Shown piece after piece: positions 44,025-55,682 of a DNA stretch of 64,000 nucleotides. Source of the stretch: Entoloma clypeatum. Taxonomy: Eukaryota > Basidiomycota > Agaricomycetes > Agaricales > Entolomataceae. The stretch is taken from assembly GCA_963565915.1 (NCBI GenBank), contig OY751485.1, positions 1-64,000 on the forward strand. The letters run 5' to 3'. Within the stretch, counting starts at the first letter, position 1. Every line of letters starts with the position of its first letter. The notes beneath the pieces are model-generated. The model was given only the letters and a program-made list of their open reading frames with translations. It did not search any database and was not told the origin of the DNA. The translations under genes and the position numbers were made by a program.

Positions 44025-44355
44025 CAACTGGATAGGTACGGCACCATCGCGGTTGCGGGCTCTCGCCTGTCTGCGTCATGCCATGCTGGCCATACTATTA
44101 CGGCGGTTACCGAACGAGGGACCTAAATCAGTCTTGATGAAGGCTGCAAGGGAGGGATCCGGACTCAGGATTCGTCAATTTAGCCAATGCTGGGTGTCTT
44201 GGCCTTGTCTTAACACTGGGATACGATAACAACTCACAGTATTAGATTGATATTGACCTCTCTCATCGTATTTGACAGCCTTTTTTGTTTACAGCTTACA
44301 ACCTCGTACTGCACCTTTGATCAATCAGTATACATGCGACATCCAACAGTACTCG

Positions 44356-44450
44356 TCGGGTATGGTGTAACGGCTAACATTGCCGCCTCTCATGAATTCC
44401 ATATCAAGTGGTTCTCGCGGCAGCTCGGGGTTCGATTCCCCGTACCCGAA
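44356..44450 (+). tRNA. tRNA-Glu(CUC) with 23-nt intron
   Basis: The acceptor TCGGGTA pairs with TACCCGA. The anticodon stem GCCGC pairs with GCGGC. The loop is C T CTC A..C with anticodon CTC. A 23-base intron (TGAATTCCATATCAAGTGGT and TCT) follows position 37. T arm CGGGG TTCGATT CCCCG. Length without the intron is 72. Confidence 0.93.
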
Positions 44451-44903
44451 TTGTACATTTTTGTTCTGTCTATGTTCCTTCTGTTCCGAAGACCCTGTGT
44501 TTTTTTTAGTAGCCATACTACTGTGGGAGGTCGTGACCGGGTAAAGACTGGAGCGTCAAATTTGAAAGTGAAATTTGAAAGTGGGTTATGCCACGTATAG
44601 CAGGTTGGGGGGTTTGGGTCATTGGGAGACACGAGTCGTTATCGCACTGACGCGTATAGAATGTCTTCGTAGTGCCCATTGGCTGAACTCCTAATGAGTA
44701 TGCGCCAAAATCAGACCATCAACTCCCATCAAGTGGACAAAACAACAATAATTCCATAGCAGCACATCGACAAGATGACGAGGACAAATGAAACTACGAT
44801 CATGAAATCCGACGAAAGACCGGCTCTAGTATTTGACCTCGGAGCTCTGACGACAGCTGTAAGTGCGCGCAATCATGAGGGTTGTGACCGCAGACTGACC
44901 GTC

Positions 44904-45206
44904 TTAAACAGGGATGTTGTGTCCCCCAGGGTGACCGACGGGCAACTTCTTCTCGCACGCCTATATTTCACGTCAGTCATGGGCAATCTTCGTAGACCGA
45001 CGACTTACCCCCGTTTTATGATTACAAAAATAATGAGCAGCCGTGTCGCAAGGCTGGGTACAGATGATTGGCTTGTCTCCGACAGGGTGGCCATGGTCTC
45101 CTAACTCTGGCTTTTCAAGAGGATGGTTTTGTACGGCTGGCCTATCTGCAAAGGCGCTGACGGCGCAGAGCACGACGGAGAGGGCGAGAGTGCGAGAAAA
45201 ATGCAT
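44904..45206 (-). CDS. Small secreted cysteine-containing protein (84 aa)
   Basis: Two exons, 45,206-45,009 and 44,960-44,904, joined by GTAAGTCG..ATATAG. The start MHFSRTLALSVVLCAVSAFA is a clear signal peptide. The mature part is about 64 residues, rich in His, Pro and Gly, with four cysteines (ICTQPC, YFCNH, ACEKK) and a HPGGHNIPV end. No family recognised. Size, secretion and cysteine content fit the small secreted proteins that fungi use outside the cell. A longer in-frame start at 45,293 would bury the signal peptide, so I prefer 45,206. Confidence 0.65.
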
Positions 45207-45299
45207 GCTGAGGGGAGCGATGATCAAGTGGCTGGAAGACTTGTTGTCTTGAAGGTCCTCTAGTGTCCTTCTTATACACGTCCGACTTGTCACTTGATG

Positions 45300-45914
45300 T
45301 TATTTTCGCACTGCGGGAGATTCGACGGTGGAAATGGACGGTGAAACACGATGATGGAATAAGTCCCGATCGGAGGCATTACCCGCGAGACCCTTGGACA
45401 ACGTCAGGGAGACACGCAGTACCACTGTGGAGGCAAAGATGGTGATGTTGCGATCTTTCGATGTCGGCCGTTTTCGTAGATTTCCGGGGAACGGGCCTAC
45501 GTCTCCGGCAATTCTACACGATACACGGCGGCTGAAGAGAACTTGAACCAAGCGTGTGCATGAGCCTTTATTGAAAGAGGAAGAGTCATCATCGAGGAAA
45601 GGGAATTCGAAAAAGTGGAGAACAGTGGTATGATATTCACCATCCTTCCAGGACTTGTCCGAGTCTGTGATCAGAGGGGCGAATGTCAGTGACCTTGCGA
45701 CAACCTTGCCATGCCATGGCTGGAGATGCCACGTCGATGTCGTCTCAATGAGGCCGTCCTCACCGATAATCTGCGGCAACTCGGACACCATGACCCTCAG
45801 CCGCAGGGCAGCAAGTCCAAGCCCCTTATTGAAGAAAACCATTTTTCCCCCTTCAACCTGTAGAGAGACCGTGGTCAGGGTGGCGCGGCAAGTTGATTTG
45901 CCGTGGGAAAGCAA
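45300..45914 (-). CDS. Possible hypothetical protein (204 aa)
   Basis: An uninterrupted frame with ordinary amino-acid composition, for example GGKMVFFNKGLGLAALRLRV and HFFEFPFLDDDSSSFNKGS. No domain, signal or homologue recognised. It could be a chance frame. Confidence 0.3.
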   Translation of the reverse strand: MLSHGKSTCRATLTTVSLQVEGGKMVFFNKGLGLAALRLRVMVSELPQIIGEDGLIETTSTWHLQPWHGKVVARSLTFAPLITDSDKSWKDGEYHTTVLHFFEFPFLDDDSSSFNKGSCTRLVQVLFSRRVSCRIAGDVGPFPGNLRKRPTSKDRNITIFASTVVLRVSLTLSKGLAGNASDRDLFHHRVSPSISTVESPAVRK

Positions 45915-46712
45915 GTCCGCCTCGTATTTGGTGTCCGTTTTTCTCCCAGCCCCTCGGGATCTCCCTGTTGTGCAGCGCTCTCAGGCTTCCTTGGGAGTCG
46001 AACACGTATCCTCAGTATGTGGCTTTCAGAGGAGTATGTGGCTTTCACAAGTTCATCGAACGTTCGAACTTTTGCTCACATCAGGTTGCTCATGAGATAG
46101 GTCTGGCCAACACAAAGAGAGTCCTGAACAAACTCAGGTCTTGATGAAACATTACAATATCTCGCTGTTAGAGATGTCTCCCCGATCACATCCTCTCCAA
46201 CCATGGCAAACGTATCTCGTCGTTCGCAATCCTGGTTTTTCATGTTTGTTTACATCGGCGTTGGACACCTCGGAATTTTGGACAGAACTTATCGTGTCGC
46301 ATCCCAGACTTGCCAATGGGTACTCTGAAGCATACAATATCCCCCGATGCCGTTCTCTCGCTCTCAAAGCGGATGGGGGGCTGATCGTGCCCTATTCCCG
46401 CTGCTAGTAGAGATGATTATGCTACGAGTCCTCTTCTAGAGAGCTTTTCGATCGTATTTTACGGGAAATTCAATGAATCCCTTCAATCTTACTGCCTCTT
46501 CCTATCACAACCATTCCTGCACCACATTTTCCGCTTCGGCGCCCGCGCCCCTTGCCTCCCTCCCCCCGATCACCTTCCCAACTTGAATGGCCAGTTTAAA
46601 GTTGATCGCTCGTCAGTGTTCCAAGGGAAATACTTTTGATATGTACATGAGCTCGCGGGACATCCCGCAGAAGTGACCTTACGTAACACGTATCCTTCTT
46701 CCCAACCACCGC
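45915..46712. other. No gene seen
   Basis: Upstream region of the glycosyltransferase gene. The short phrase AGTATGTGGCTTTCA is directly repeated near 46,015 and 46,033. No coding signal. Confidence 0.4.
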
Positions 46713-48168
46713 ATGCAAAGTCGATGGCATTTTCCCCGTCTGCGCCTCCTTCCAACTGCCGCCGTCTGTCTCGTCGTCTTTTTTACCTACTTCATCTCCT
46801 TTGACTTCTACACCCGCTATTCCAGGCGCACCTCCATCTCGGACGTCTCTGACCCCCTCCTACCCAGCAACACATACGACACTTCCATCAAGATCCTCCT
46901 AGTTTCCGCCCTCTTCCCGCTTCCTCAGTCTAAACACACTCACGAAGAGTACAGATCATGGCTCTCCAACTTCCTCTCTCGTATCTCGACATCCGACATC
47001 TACTTCTACACTACGCCCGACCTTGAGTCTCTCGTGCGGGATCTGCATGCTAATGCCAATACCACAACATCGCTGACGATCAACACTGACTATTCCTCAC
47101 CCCTGCTCGTGCCTCCACTGCTTCCGTACAAAGACAAGTACGCCCAGATGCACGAATGGGACCGAGAAAAATCCCGACACTCGCCAGAGTTGTACGCCGT
47201 CTGGAACGCCAAGCCGTGGTTCCTCGACTCGGCCGTTCAAAAAGCGGGGCACGAGTATGACTATGCCTTCTGGGTGGACGCAGGGAGCTTCAGGCACGAG
47301 CACGCGTATGGCCGGTGGCCGGACGCACGGCGCGTAGACGAGGTGTGGGAGCAGGCATATAGGCTCTCGAGGAAAGATGGGCTGAGAGGGAAAGGGGACT
47401 TGATGTTGATACCGGCGTTTGAGCTGCCGGGAAGGGCCGAGATAGGTTGGAGCAAGGAGCACGGGCCGGTTGACATCGATTTTAGTGAAGGTATAAATAT
47501 TATTGTTGGCTTTTCATCCCATTGCTGATTTTCGAACCCTCGCACTCGCAGGCACGTTCTTCGGCTCTACACCTGCCACGATATCCTGGTACGCCACGGT
47601 ATTCTACCGATATCACAACCGCTACATATCTACGACCCCGTCCGCTCTTGCTTCTCCCCGGCATCCGCACGGACCGCCCCTAGCGACCCCACCGCCGTTC
47701 CATTTTGTAGGGAAGGATCAAACCCTCATCAACGCGCTCCTCTTCCTATACCCACACCGGTTCTTCACTATTGTCGCACCACAACATCACGGACTTCTCC
47801 CACCTCCGACCTCATCCTCATCGACCACCACCACCACACCTGCCATCAAGAAGCCCTTCTACATTGGCGCTCGCTTCCGCACCCTCTTCAGAGCGCGGCT
47901 TTTCGACAAACTTCGTGGGAAGAACGGACCCTGCGGGGACGAGTGGTTTTATTTCCAGTATTGGCTTGCTTCGCCGTCCGAGCGGAGGCGGATGAGTAGC
48001 GAGTTGTGGCCTTCAAGACCCGGGAAGGCCGTGAGATGGGTTGAGAGCTGGGTGAGAGGTAGAGCAGAGGAGCGGTGTGGGCTAACAGACGTGGTAACTG
48101 TCGAGGGGATGTTGAGGGCGCTTTTTGGTGGGCGGTGGGTGGAGCGGGTGAGGGCATGGGGCGAATGA
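46713..48168 (+). CDS. HtrL/YibB-like glycosyltransferase, type II membrane
   Basis: Two exons. Exon 1 from ATG 46,713 ends DIDFSEG at a GTATAAATA donor (about 47,492). The acceptor CTCGCAG near 47,552 continues TFFGSTPATISWYATVFYRY. About 465 residues. The N-terminus MQSRWHFPRLRLLPTAAVCL and VVFFTYFISFDFY forms one membrane anchor with a basic flank, as for Golgi type II enzymes. KILLVSALFPLPQSKHTHEE, ELYAVWNAKPWFLDSAVQKA and YDYAFWVDAGSFRHEH resemble the HtrL/YibB fold, with the DAG acidic motif. FHFVGKDQTLINALLFLYPH follows. A polyserine/threonine loop sits near residue 365. Substrate unknown. Confidence 0.7.
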
Positions 48169-48334
48169 AGGCGAGGCTAGCAAGGAACGGTGGCGAGCGA
48201 ATCATGCATATAGTTGAATAATTGTTCGTCATGCTCCGTGTATCATATATCTATCTGATCATCTTCCGCTCTCTCAGATCTCAGACTTTGAGTCCTTATC
48301 TCCCTAATTACCGTTGTGTTAGTGTCAGTATGGA

Positions 48335-50767
48335 TCACGATTGAACAGTCTTCTTGAATCCTGACGGTGTAACGCTTCCTTCCCCCGACTCTACATCATG
48401 ACGCCTGTTTCGTGACGGGTCCAGAGCAGGTTCTGCCGCCTTCTCCACAACGTCAACTCGCGCAGCTGCCGCATCTGAGCCTCTACGTGTCAAGTCCTTA
48501 TGCTTGATCATCGTGATGCTCGCGAGGGTCGCAGTAGCACACAAAGAAGCATTTAAAATGAATATCGATCTGATTCCTCTCGTATAGCCGTAATTGAGGA
48601 TGTACGATGCTTCCGAGGGCAAGAGATCAGCTTGAGCCGGGTTGTTCAGGATATGCGGATTAGCGATGACGCTGGAGATCGTGGAGTCAGGGATCCTGAG
48701 TCGGTGCATGGAGGACTTGAGAGAGTTGTTTCTGCGGAACACGATTAGCTGCATGGCGCAGTCAATTTGCTAGCAGGACTGACATGATCGCTGCGCAAAT
48801 CGCCAGGGAGAATGCCCCTCCAAGCAGGCGTACGAACTGTAGAAGACAGTGAACTCCAGGCAATTGATGAACGTAGAACCACTTACGTTGCGAAAGGCTG
48901 TCACGACCGACATGTCTTTCCGGGGGACGCTGGCCTGAGCAGCTACTGTCGTGGTTTGCAAAGTCTGCGGGGAAGAAGCCATCATGCTATCCAATCACAT
49001 ATCTCAGACGATGAAAAACTCGCCATGCCTGCGCCAACACCAGCTAGAAGCATAGAAATCACGAGAGGGGCTTTGTGGACTTTCGGAGTAATGGTCGAAA
49101 GGCAGCCGTCGGCTACGGCCCAAAGGGTAAACCCAGCATGAATTATAGTCTGCGATAGTGGGGTTGGTTCATCTGTGGTGGGAAAGAAAGTGACATACGC
49201 GATATCTCCCCGTGCGGCTGACAGCTACCCCCTGTTACAAGGTTCATTAGAAGTTCGAGCTCGGAAACCTGTAAAATACTCACAGCGAGCCAAGCTGAAG
49301 TGGTCTGACTCGCCAGCAGCGAGATCAGGAAGACTCCTGCTTTAATGGGGGTGTACCCAAGAGCTACTTGGAAGAACTGTGGAAGATAATAAATGGATGA
49401 GAAGAACACGAATCCGCTGATCGAATTTTCAACTCATCGTCGAACTGTAGTCGAAGCTGATGAATAACTTACTTGATGAACATGGTGATATAAACCCCCG
49501 TCACAGTTGCATGCTTGAAAATATACACTGTCATTTGACACGTCAGCTGAAAGTGCTCTATATAACCAAGACTCACTCGGGACTACAGGAAGTTTAGCCC
49601 CCTTCCATTCCCAGAGGCAAAAAAGGACTATGACAACGCAGCCCGAGAAAAGCGGAGCCAGAACCGTCGCAGATTTCCAGGGGAATGTAACTCCTCCCTG
49701 GAGCAAGCTGGTCAGACGCAAGGTTTGCGGACGAATAAGCTCTCGAAAATACCCAGATCAGCGGTAGCATAATCAGTGCGCATCCACTCAAAACCATGCC
49801 AGCTCCAAGGTAATCAATGGCACGCAGTTTTCTGGGAATAAACAAATGCAGAATAGGCGCTGCATCAGTAGTGTTCAAGTTCGGGAAGGTCCATCATTAC
49901 CTCCACACATCTCCTTGCACTGGTTTCAGGGGTAAAACGAATATGACAATACAGATCGCCATGAATGAGATCGGAGCATTGATCCAAAAACACCACTAAG
50001 CGTGTGTATTTAGTCTGTACGTGCCGCAAATCTAACATGGAACACTGACCCTCCAGCTAACCTTCTCCGATAGCGCGCCACCGATCACTGGGCCAATAGC
50101 GTATCCCAACGCGATAGCACCTCCGATAATCCCTTGATATTTTCCTCTGACTTATCTCAGCGTCTGCACGGGGAAGTAATAAAATGACGCACCTATCTCT
50201 CAAACTGACGATGTCAGAAATTACAATCTGTGCGATGCTAATAATACCGCCTAAAAAGGGTGAGGAACGTCATTTGGAAGATTGACAATTGTTTGACTGA
50301 CCTCCGCCGGCACCAGCGAACCCTCGAAAGATGATCACCTGCAAGATGCTCTTCGAGAACCCAGCAACGAGGTTCCCAAGCATGAAAACGGACATTGCGA
50401 AAGTCAGGACATTCTTCCTTCCAAAAATGTCACTGAACCGGCCGTAGAGAGGTTGGAAACTCGTTGAAGTCAACAAGTACGCAGAGGGGACCCAGGAGCT
50501 GATGGACCCAGCATCGAATGCGGCGGATATAGTCGGGAGAGAAGCGGCAACAACGACAGAGTCCAAGGTCGAGACCACTATGCAAAGTGCCAAACCGGAG
50601 AAAACGGCGAGGACCTGTCTGAAAGGAAGCAAATTGGTTTGGTCAGTCAAAGTAACGTCGTTTTCTTCCCCCTCAGCTTGGATTTCCAACTGAACATGTG
50701 CAGAAGAGGTGGTCCCAGCGTCATGGGTGGGCGTCGAGGGGGCACTGGATTCATGAAGAGCCATCAT
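48335..50767 (-). CDS. MFS transporter, DHA2-like (14 TM)
   Basis: Many short exons on the minus strand from ATG 50,767 (or 50,764). The N-terminal 50 residues are acidic and cytosolic. TM1 is VLAVFSGLALCIVVSTLDSV followed by VAASLPTISAAF. Motif A is GRFSDIFGRKNV. Later segments include IDYLGAGMVLSGCALIMLPL, ATVLAPLFSGCVVIVLFCLW, VFFSSIYYLPQFFQVALGYT and PIKAGVFLISLLASQ. The last exon has GYTRGIRSIFILNASLCATA then MIKHKDLTRR and a stop at 48,335. The family exports drugs or metabolites using the proton gradient at the plasma membrane. Intron borders are approximate. No broken frame noticed. Confidence 0.8.
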
Positions 50768-51261
50768 GAGGTTGACATCGGAAATGACGAGTGAAAAAGC
50801 ATCGGCAATTCACGGCATCGCTGGATGGGGTCGGAGCTTGAAGTTCAGCTCCGATCTGGACGATATTACGGCGGTCTGCAGTGTGTATCAAGTGCGTGAT
50901 TGGGGCGATTCGCGCTGGAAGTTACATACGTTCTTTTTAGGCTCCCTTTGAGTCTTCAATTTCAATTGCAACTCTGAAAGAAAAAGTTGCGGTCTTCGAC
51001 CTTTATACCTTAATCCGTAGCTCCGAGTCGAACGTGAGCCTCTCCATGACAGCGTTGACAGGGATAAACATTTTATAATCAAGTATACCCTTCACGCGCA
51101 TGGTGCGCGGGGGACCCCACACGGACCTTTAAGCTTTATGTTCCATACGTTAACCTAATGATGCAACACCTTTGTAGATGTGCTTCCAGTTTCATGTAGA
51201 ATTATTCAACGTTCATATTTATTGTACCATTCAAAAGCCTACTCCATTTACATTACGATGA
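50768..51261. other. No gene seen
   Basis: Upstream region of the MFS gene. Frames are short and shadow-like. Confidence 0.4.
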
Positions 51262-51511
51262 CATAGAGATGCTCTTCTTCGAAATTCTCCGAAAAAAAGT
51301 GGCAACACCCTCTTCACAGGTGGCACTGACGGCGGTGCATCATACAGGTTGAGCTCTACAATCTGCTAGGTGAGATCGTGGTTGGTGGAATGGAAGCCTT
51401 CCATCGATCAAGGGTGGTGGCGTCGACATGTTCAATCGAAATTTTCACCGAAAAGATGGGATTGGCGTCTTCACCAAGCACCAGACAGTTGAGGCTGTTT
51501 GCAGCGGACAT
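51262..51511 (-). pseudogene. Crinkler (CRN)-like N-terminal fragment
   Basis: From ATG 51,511: MSAANSLNCLVLGEDANPIF SVKIS, then HVDATTLDRWKASIP. This resembles the N-terminal ubiquitin-like header of fungal Crinkler proteins (LNCLVLGDD.. then VDA..LWKVSIP), with the middle apparently deleted. Further on, VELNLYDAPPSVPPVKRVLP recalls the usual header end. A one-base difference between the two assembly copies here (51,391 versus 61,158 area) changes the frame, and stops follow in either. No C-terminal effector domain is attached. Described as a broken remnant. Confidence 0.4.
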
Positions 51512-51775
51512 GATGAATGCTGAATGTGAACAACCCTACGTGTTCAGCATGGAATCAACGGCGAATCTTGAGGCGTTCGAACTCACGGGGAGATGCAACA
51601 TCAGTACAACATCATTATAACGATCAGATTTCGGTTGCCGCCGAGAAACGCTTCTGATGGATGCGTGTCTTTTGCATGCCACATCAATGAAAAACAGAAA
51701 TGTTCAGTGTCGATAAATAAGAAAACTAAATTGCATATTCTAATATTGAAAACAAGGGATGAAGATCTGTAAAGA

Positions 51776-52508
51776 TCACGAAAGACTCGCCATCTCTGCG
51801 CGAGCAGACCGCAGTGCCACGACCATAACATACACCTTTTCCCACATATCATATACATCCCGCATATGCCTGATACTCCTCACCCGCGGGAACCGTCGAT
51901 CAAAACATCTCGCAAGCGTCAAGAGCTCCGGAGTCGTGGCGTACGGGCTGTTATGACACCCGACCACCAGCTCTTCGAGCACAGAATCCGTCCTCGCCGT
52001 TGCCGCTGCCGCCGCCGAAAAGTCCTTGACATATATCGGCATCTGCACATGCTTCAACCGCGGGCACATCCCCGACAGCGTAAACAGCGCCGACAAGGAC
52101 GGCTCCGCGCCGGCCGCTGCGATCCTGGCGTCCAGTGGGAGATCCAGTGCCTCGAGCGACCCCCACGCCGCGGCGAACTGGCGGATGTCGTCGTTGGAGA
52201 AGACCATCGTGTACCGGTCGATGCGGAAGGACGTGAGCCGGGAGAGGCGGAGGACCGGCGCGATGTCGGCCATGGCGAGGATGGCCTGTTCCCAGTCTGT
52301 TTCTTGGTCGAGCGTCATGCTCGTCAGGGACGACGACCAGTGCTCGCAGATCTTGTTGAGGAGGTGCGTCAGGTGGGATTCCCAGCCCTGGGCCAACGGC
52401 GCTGGGGGAGCCACGATGGCGAGCGAGGCAAGATCGACCTTGGAGGAGAGGTTGCCGAGGATGGTGTTCATGAGGGAGTAGGGTGCTGTTAGACGGAGGG
52501 CGGTTAGG
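51776..52508 (-). CDS. F-box/LRR-type protein, cut by the assembly gap
   Basis: C-terminal 244 residues of the gene that is complete at 61,544-63,152 (same sequence, for example LDLPLDARIAAAGAEPSLSA). The N-terminal part is lost at the N gap, so this is an assembly truncation. Confidence 0.8.
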
Positions 52509-52708
52509 NNNNNNNNNNNNNNNNNNNNNNNNNNNNNNNNNNNNNNNNNNNNNNNNNNNNNNNNNNNNNNNNNNNNNNNNNNNNNNNNNNNNNNNNNNNN
52601 NNNNNNNNNNNNNNNNNNNNNNNNNNNNNNNNNNNNNNNNNNNNNNNNNNNNNNNNNNNNNNNNNNNNNNNNNNNNNNNNNNNNNNNNNNNNNNNNNNNN
52701 NNNNNNNN
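52509..52708. other. Assembly gap, 200 N
   Basis: Exactly 200 unknown bases, a round placeholder size. The left edge continues at 62,277 and the right edge continues from 42,939, so the gap joins two overlapping contig ends. Confidence 0.95.
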
Positions 52709-53792
52709 GCTCGTTCGAGATCTGGTGCGCGAACAGCAGACAAATGCCAAAGCAGCCTCGGGCATCCTGGAAAGCTGTGCGGAAGCATGTTCCGGATACG
52801 ATCTCGCTGTCTCTGATATTCTTCAAGAGAAATCGATAGAGAACCATACCCCGCTATATTGGGCGATCGTCAAGCGTCCACCAGACGGCGAAGACGGCGA
52901 TGAAACCTCTGTCCCTGACCTTCTCACCGCGCTCATATCATATGCCAGTCCCCTCACCCGCAGACGATATCGGACGTCCGACATGCTTGCCTCCTGACAT
53001 CCGATCAGCTCCTTTTCCAACGCCTGCGAATGTCTCCCGAGTTCGCTCCACTCTCTGGGACTGATGAGATGCTTCTCGGCGCAAGGATCCCCCCAGACGA
53101 AATCACAGTTGAAGATGTACCAGGAGAAGGAGGTGCCTTTGTTGTAAACTTCAGCATCGTCCATTTCCAGAAACGAATGCAAGTCTCTCAACGAATCGAC
53201 CTTGAGTTCATCGCTCGAGGTATGCCACTTTCCAACTCATTCACTATGAGGATACTCTGCTGAGCATGTTTTCCAGCCCGCATGTGGAAACTGGGATTCT
53301 CGATCGCCCAACAGAGCAAGCCTCTCGGTCCACGTCAAGGATCCTGGTGCATCTCGCTCGCCTTACTCGAAAACAGCCCACCGACTTGGATAGATTCTCG
53401 CCTCATCATACCCGACCCTTCCCCCACTCCTACTAGCCCTTCTCCGCCTACACTACCGTCCTCACCATCTCTCTTAGACCGCGTAAGAGCCGGGAGTAAC
53501 AGCGGTAAACCCCCAATCGTCCTTCGGCTGAAATCATCCCAGCAACTCGTCGCACCCCTTGTGTCCCGACGGGATCATAGACAGACCACTGTGATTATGG
53601 TATCGCTCGAGGATAGCGCGGCGGCTACCAGTCTTCAGTACTCGTAAGTTATACGGTCCGTTTCTTCCTTGGCTCCGTTCACCATTCTCCCCTATCAGGG
53701 GCACACCTTACATCTTACCTGACGAGACGCTCAGAGCACGTCTAGAAGCGGGGCTCGGACGATCTTCGGAAGGGGAGTGTGTGATATGCTAG
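52709..53792 (+). pseudogene. Partial second copy of the PPSY-rich hypothetical gene
   Basis: Lacks the first ~310 bases because of the gap. Near 52,958 it has CACCCGCAG where the left copy has CACCCCGCAG, a one-base loss in a C run that breaks the frame. One substitution changes CFGYD to CSGYD. Probably contig-end error rather than a real pseudogene. Confidence 0.75.
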
Positions 53793-54123
53793 CAACTGGA
53801 TAGGTACGGCACCATCGCGGTTGCGGGCTCTCGCCTGTCTGCGTCATGCCATGCTGGCCATACTATTACGGCGGTTACCGAACGAGGGACCTAAATCAGT
53901 CTTGATGAAGGCTGCAAGGGAGGGATCCGGACTCAGGATTCGTCAATTTAGCCAATGCTGGGTGTCTTGGCCTTGTCTTAACACTGGGATACGATAACAA
54001 CTCACAGTATTAGATTGATATTGACCTCTCTCATCGTATTTGACAGCCTTTTTTGTTTACAGCTTACAACCTCGTACTGCACCTTTGATCAATCAGTATA
54101 CATGCGACATCCAACAGTACTCG

Positions 54124-54218
54124 TCGGGTATGGTGTAACGGCTAACATTGCCGCCTCTCATGAATTCCATATCAAGTGGTTCTCGCGGCAGCTCGGGGTT
54201 CGATTCCCCGTACCCGAA
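54124..54218 (+). tRNA. tRNA-Glu(CUC), second assembly copy
   Basis: Identical to 44,356-44,450, including the 23-base intron. Confidence 0.9.
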
Positions 54219-54671
54219 TTGTACATTTTTGTTCTGTCTATGTTCCTTCTGTTCCGAAGACCCTGTGTTTTTTTTAGTAGCCATACTACTGTGGGAGGTC
54301 GTGACCGGGTAAAGACTGGAGCGTCAAATTTGAAAGTGAAATTTGAAAGTGGGTTATGCCACGTATAGCAGGTTGGGGGGTTTGGGTCATTGGGAGACAC
54401 GAGTCGTTATCGCACTGACGCGTATAGAATGTCTTCGTAGTGCCCATTGGCTGAACTCCTAATGAGTATGCGCCAAAATCAGACCATCAACTCCCATCAA
54501 GTGGACAAAACAACAATAATTCCATAGCAGCACATCGACAAGATGACGAGGACAAATGAAACTACGATCATGAAATCCGACGAAAGACCGGCTCTAGTAT
54601 TTGACCTCGGAGCTCTGACGACAGCTGTAAGTGCGCGCAATCATGAGGGTTGTGACCGCAGACTGACCGTC

Positions 54672-54974
54672 TTAAACAGGGATGTTGTGTCCCCCAGGGT
54701 GACCGACGGGCAACTTCTTCTCGCACGCCTATATTTCACGTCAGTCATGGGCAATCTTCGTAGACCGACGACTTACCCCCGTTTTATGATTACAAAAATA
54801 ATGAGCAGCCGTGTCGCAAGGCTGGGTACAGATGATTGGCTTGTCTCCGACAGGGTGGCCATGGTCTCCTAACTCTGGCTTTTCAAGAGGATGGTTTTGT
54901 ACGGCTGGCCTATCTGCAAAGGCGCTGACGGCGCAGAGCACGACGGAGAGGGCGAGAGTGCGAGAAAAATGCAT
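54672..54974 (-). CDS. Small secreted protein, second assembly copy
   Basis: Identical to the 84-residue protein at 44,904-45,206, with the same two exons. Confidence 0.6.
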
Positions 54975-55067
54975 GCTGAGGGGAGCGATGATCAAGTGGC
55001 TGGAAGACTTGTTGTCTTGAAGGTCCTCTAGTGTCCTTCTTATACACGTCCGACTTGTCACTTGATG

Positions 55068-55682
55068 TTATTTTCGCACTGCGGGAGATTCGACGGTGGA
55101 AATGGACGGTGAAACACGATGATGGAATAAGTCCCGATCGGAGGCATTACCCGCGAGACCCTTGGACAACGTCAGGGAGACACGCAGTACCACTGTGGAG
55201 GCAAAGATGGTGATGTTGCGATCTTTCGATGTCGGCCGTTTTCGTAGATTTCCGGGGAACGGGCCTACGTCTCCGGCAATTCTACACGATACACGGCGGC
55301 TGAAGAGAACTTGAACCAAGCGTGTGCATGAGCCTTTATTGAAAGAGGAAGAGTCATCATCGAGGAAAGGGAATTCGAAAAAGTGGAGAACAGTGGTATG
55401 ATATTCACCATCCTTCCAGGACTTGTCCGAGTCTGTGATCAGAGGGGCGAATGTCAGTGACCTTGCGACAACCTTGCCATGCCATGGCTGGAGATGCCAC
55501 GTCGATGTCGTCTCAATGAGGCCGTCCTCACCGATAATCTGCGGCAACTCGGACACCATGACCCTCAGCCGCAGGGCAGCAAGTCCAAGCCCCTTATTGA
55601 AGAAAACCATTTTTCCCCCTTCAACCTGTAGAGAGACCGTGGTCAGGGTGGCGCGGCAAGTTGATTTGCCGTGGGAAAGCAA
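55068..55682 (-). CDS. Possible hypothetical protein, second assembly copy
   Basis: Same 204-residue frame as 45,300-45,914, with the same doubts. Confidence 0.3.
   Translation of the reverse strand: MLSHGKSTCRATLTTVSLQVEGGKMVFFNKGLGLAALRLRVMVSELPQIIGEDGLIETTSTWHLQPWHGKVVARSLTFAPLITDSDKSWKDGEYHTTVLHFFEFPFLDDDSSSFNKGSCTRLVQVLFSRRVSCRIAGDVGPFPGNLRKRPTSKDRNITIFASTVVLRVSLTLSKGLAGNASDRDLFHHRVSPSISTVESPAVRK

Larger units (their letters stand above)
42940..52508 (+). repeat. Left copy of 9.57-kb near-identical duplication
   Basis: Matches 52,709-62,276 with only four differences that I found: one substitution (43,022 versus 52,791 region) and three one-base indels, two in C runs or G runs. The copy ends exactly at the N gap. 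Probably an unmerged contig overlap rather than real DNA twice. Confidence 0.9.

Noticed and set aside
51866..52492. 208-residue arginine-rich plus-strand frame (also at 61,634-62,260)
   Set aside because: Antisense shadow of the F-box protein gene.
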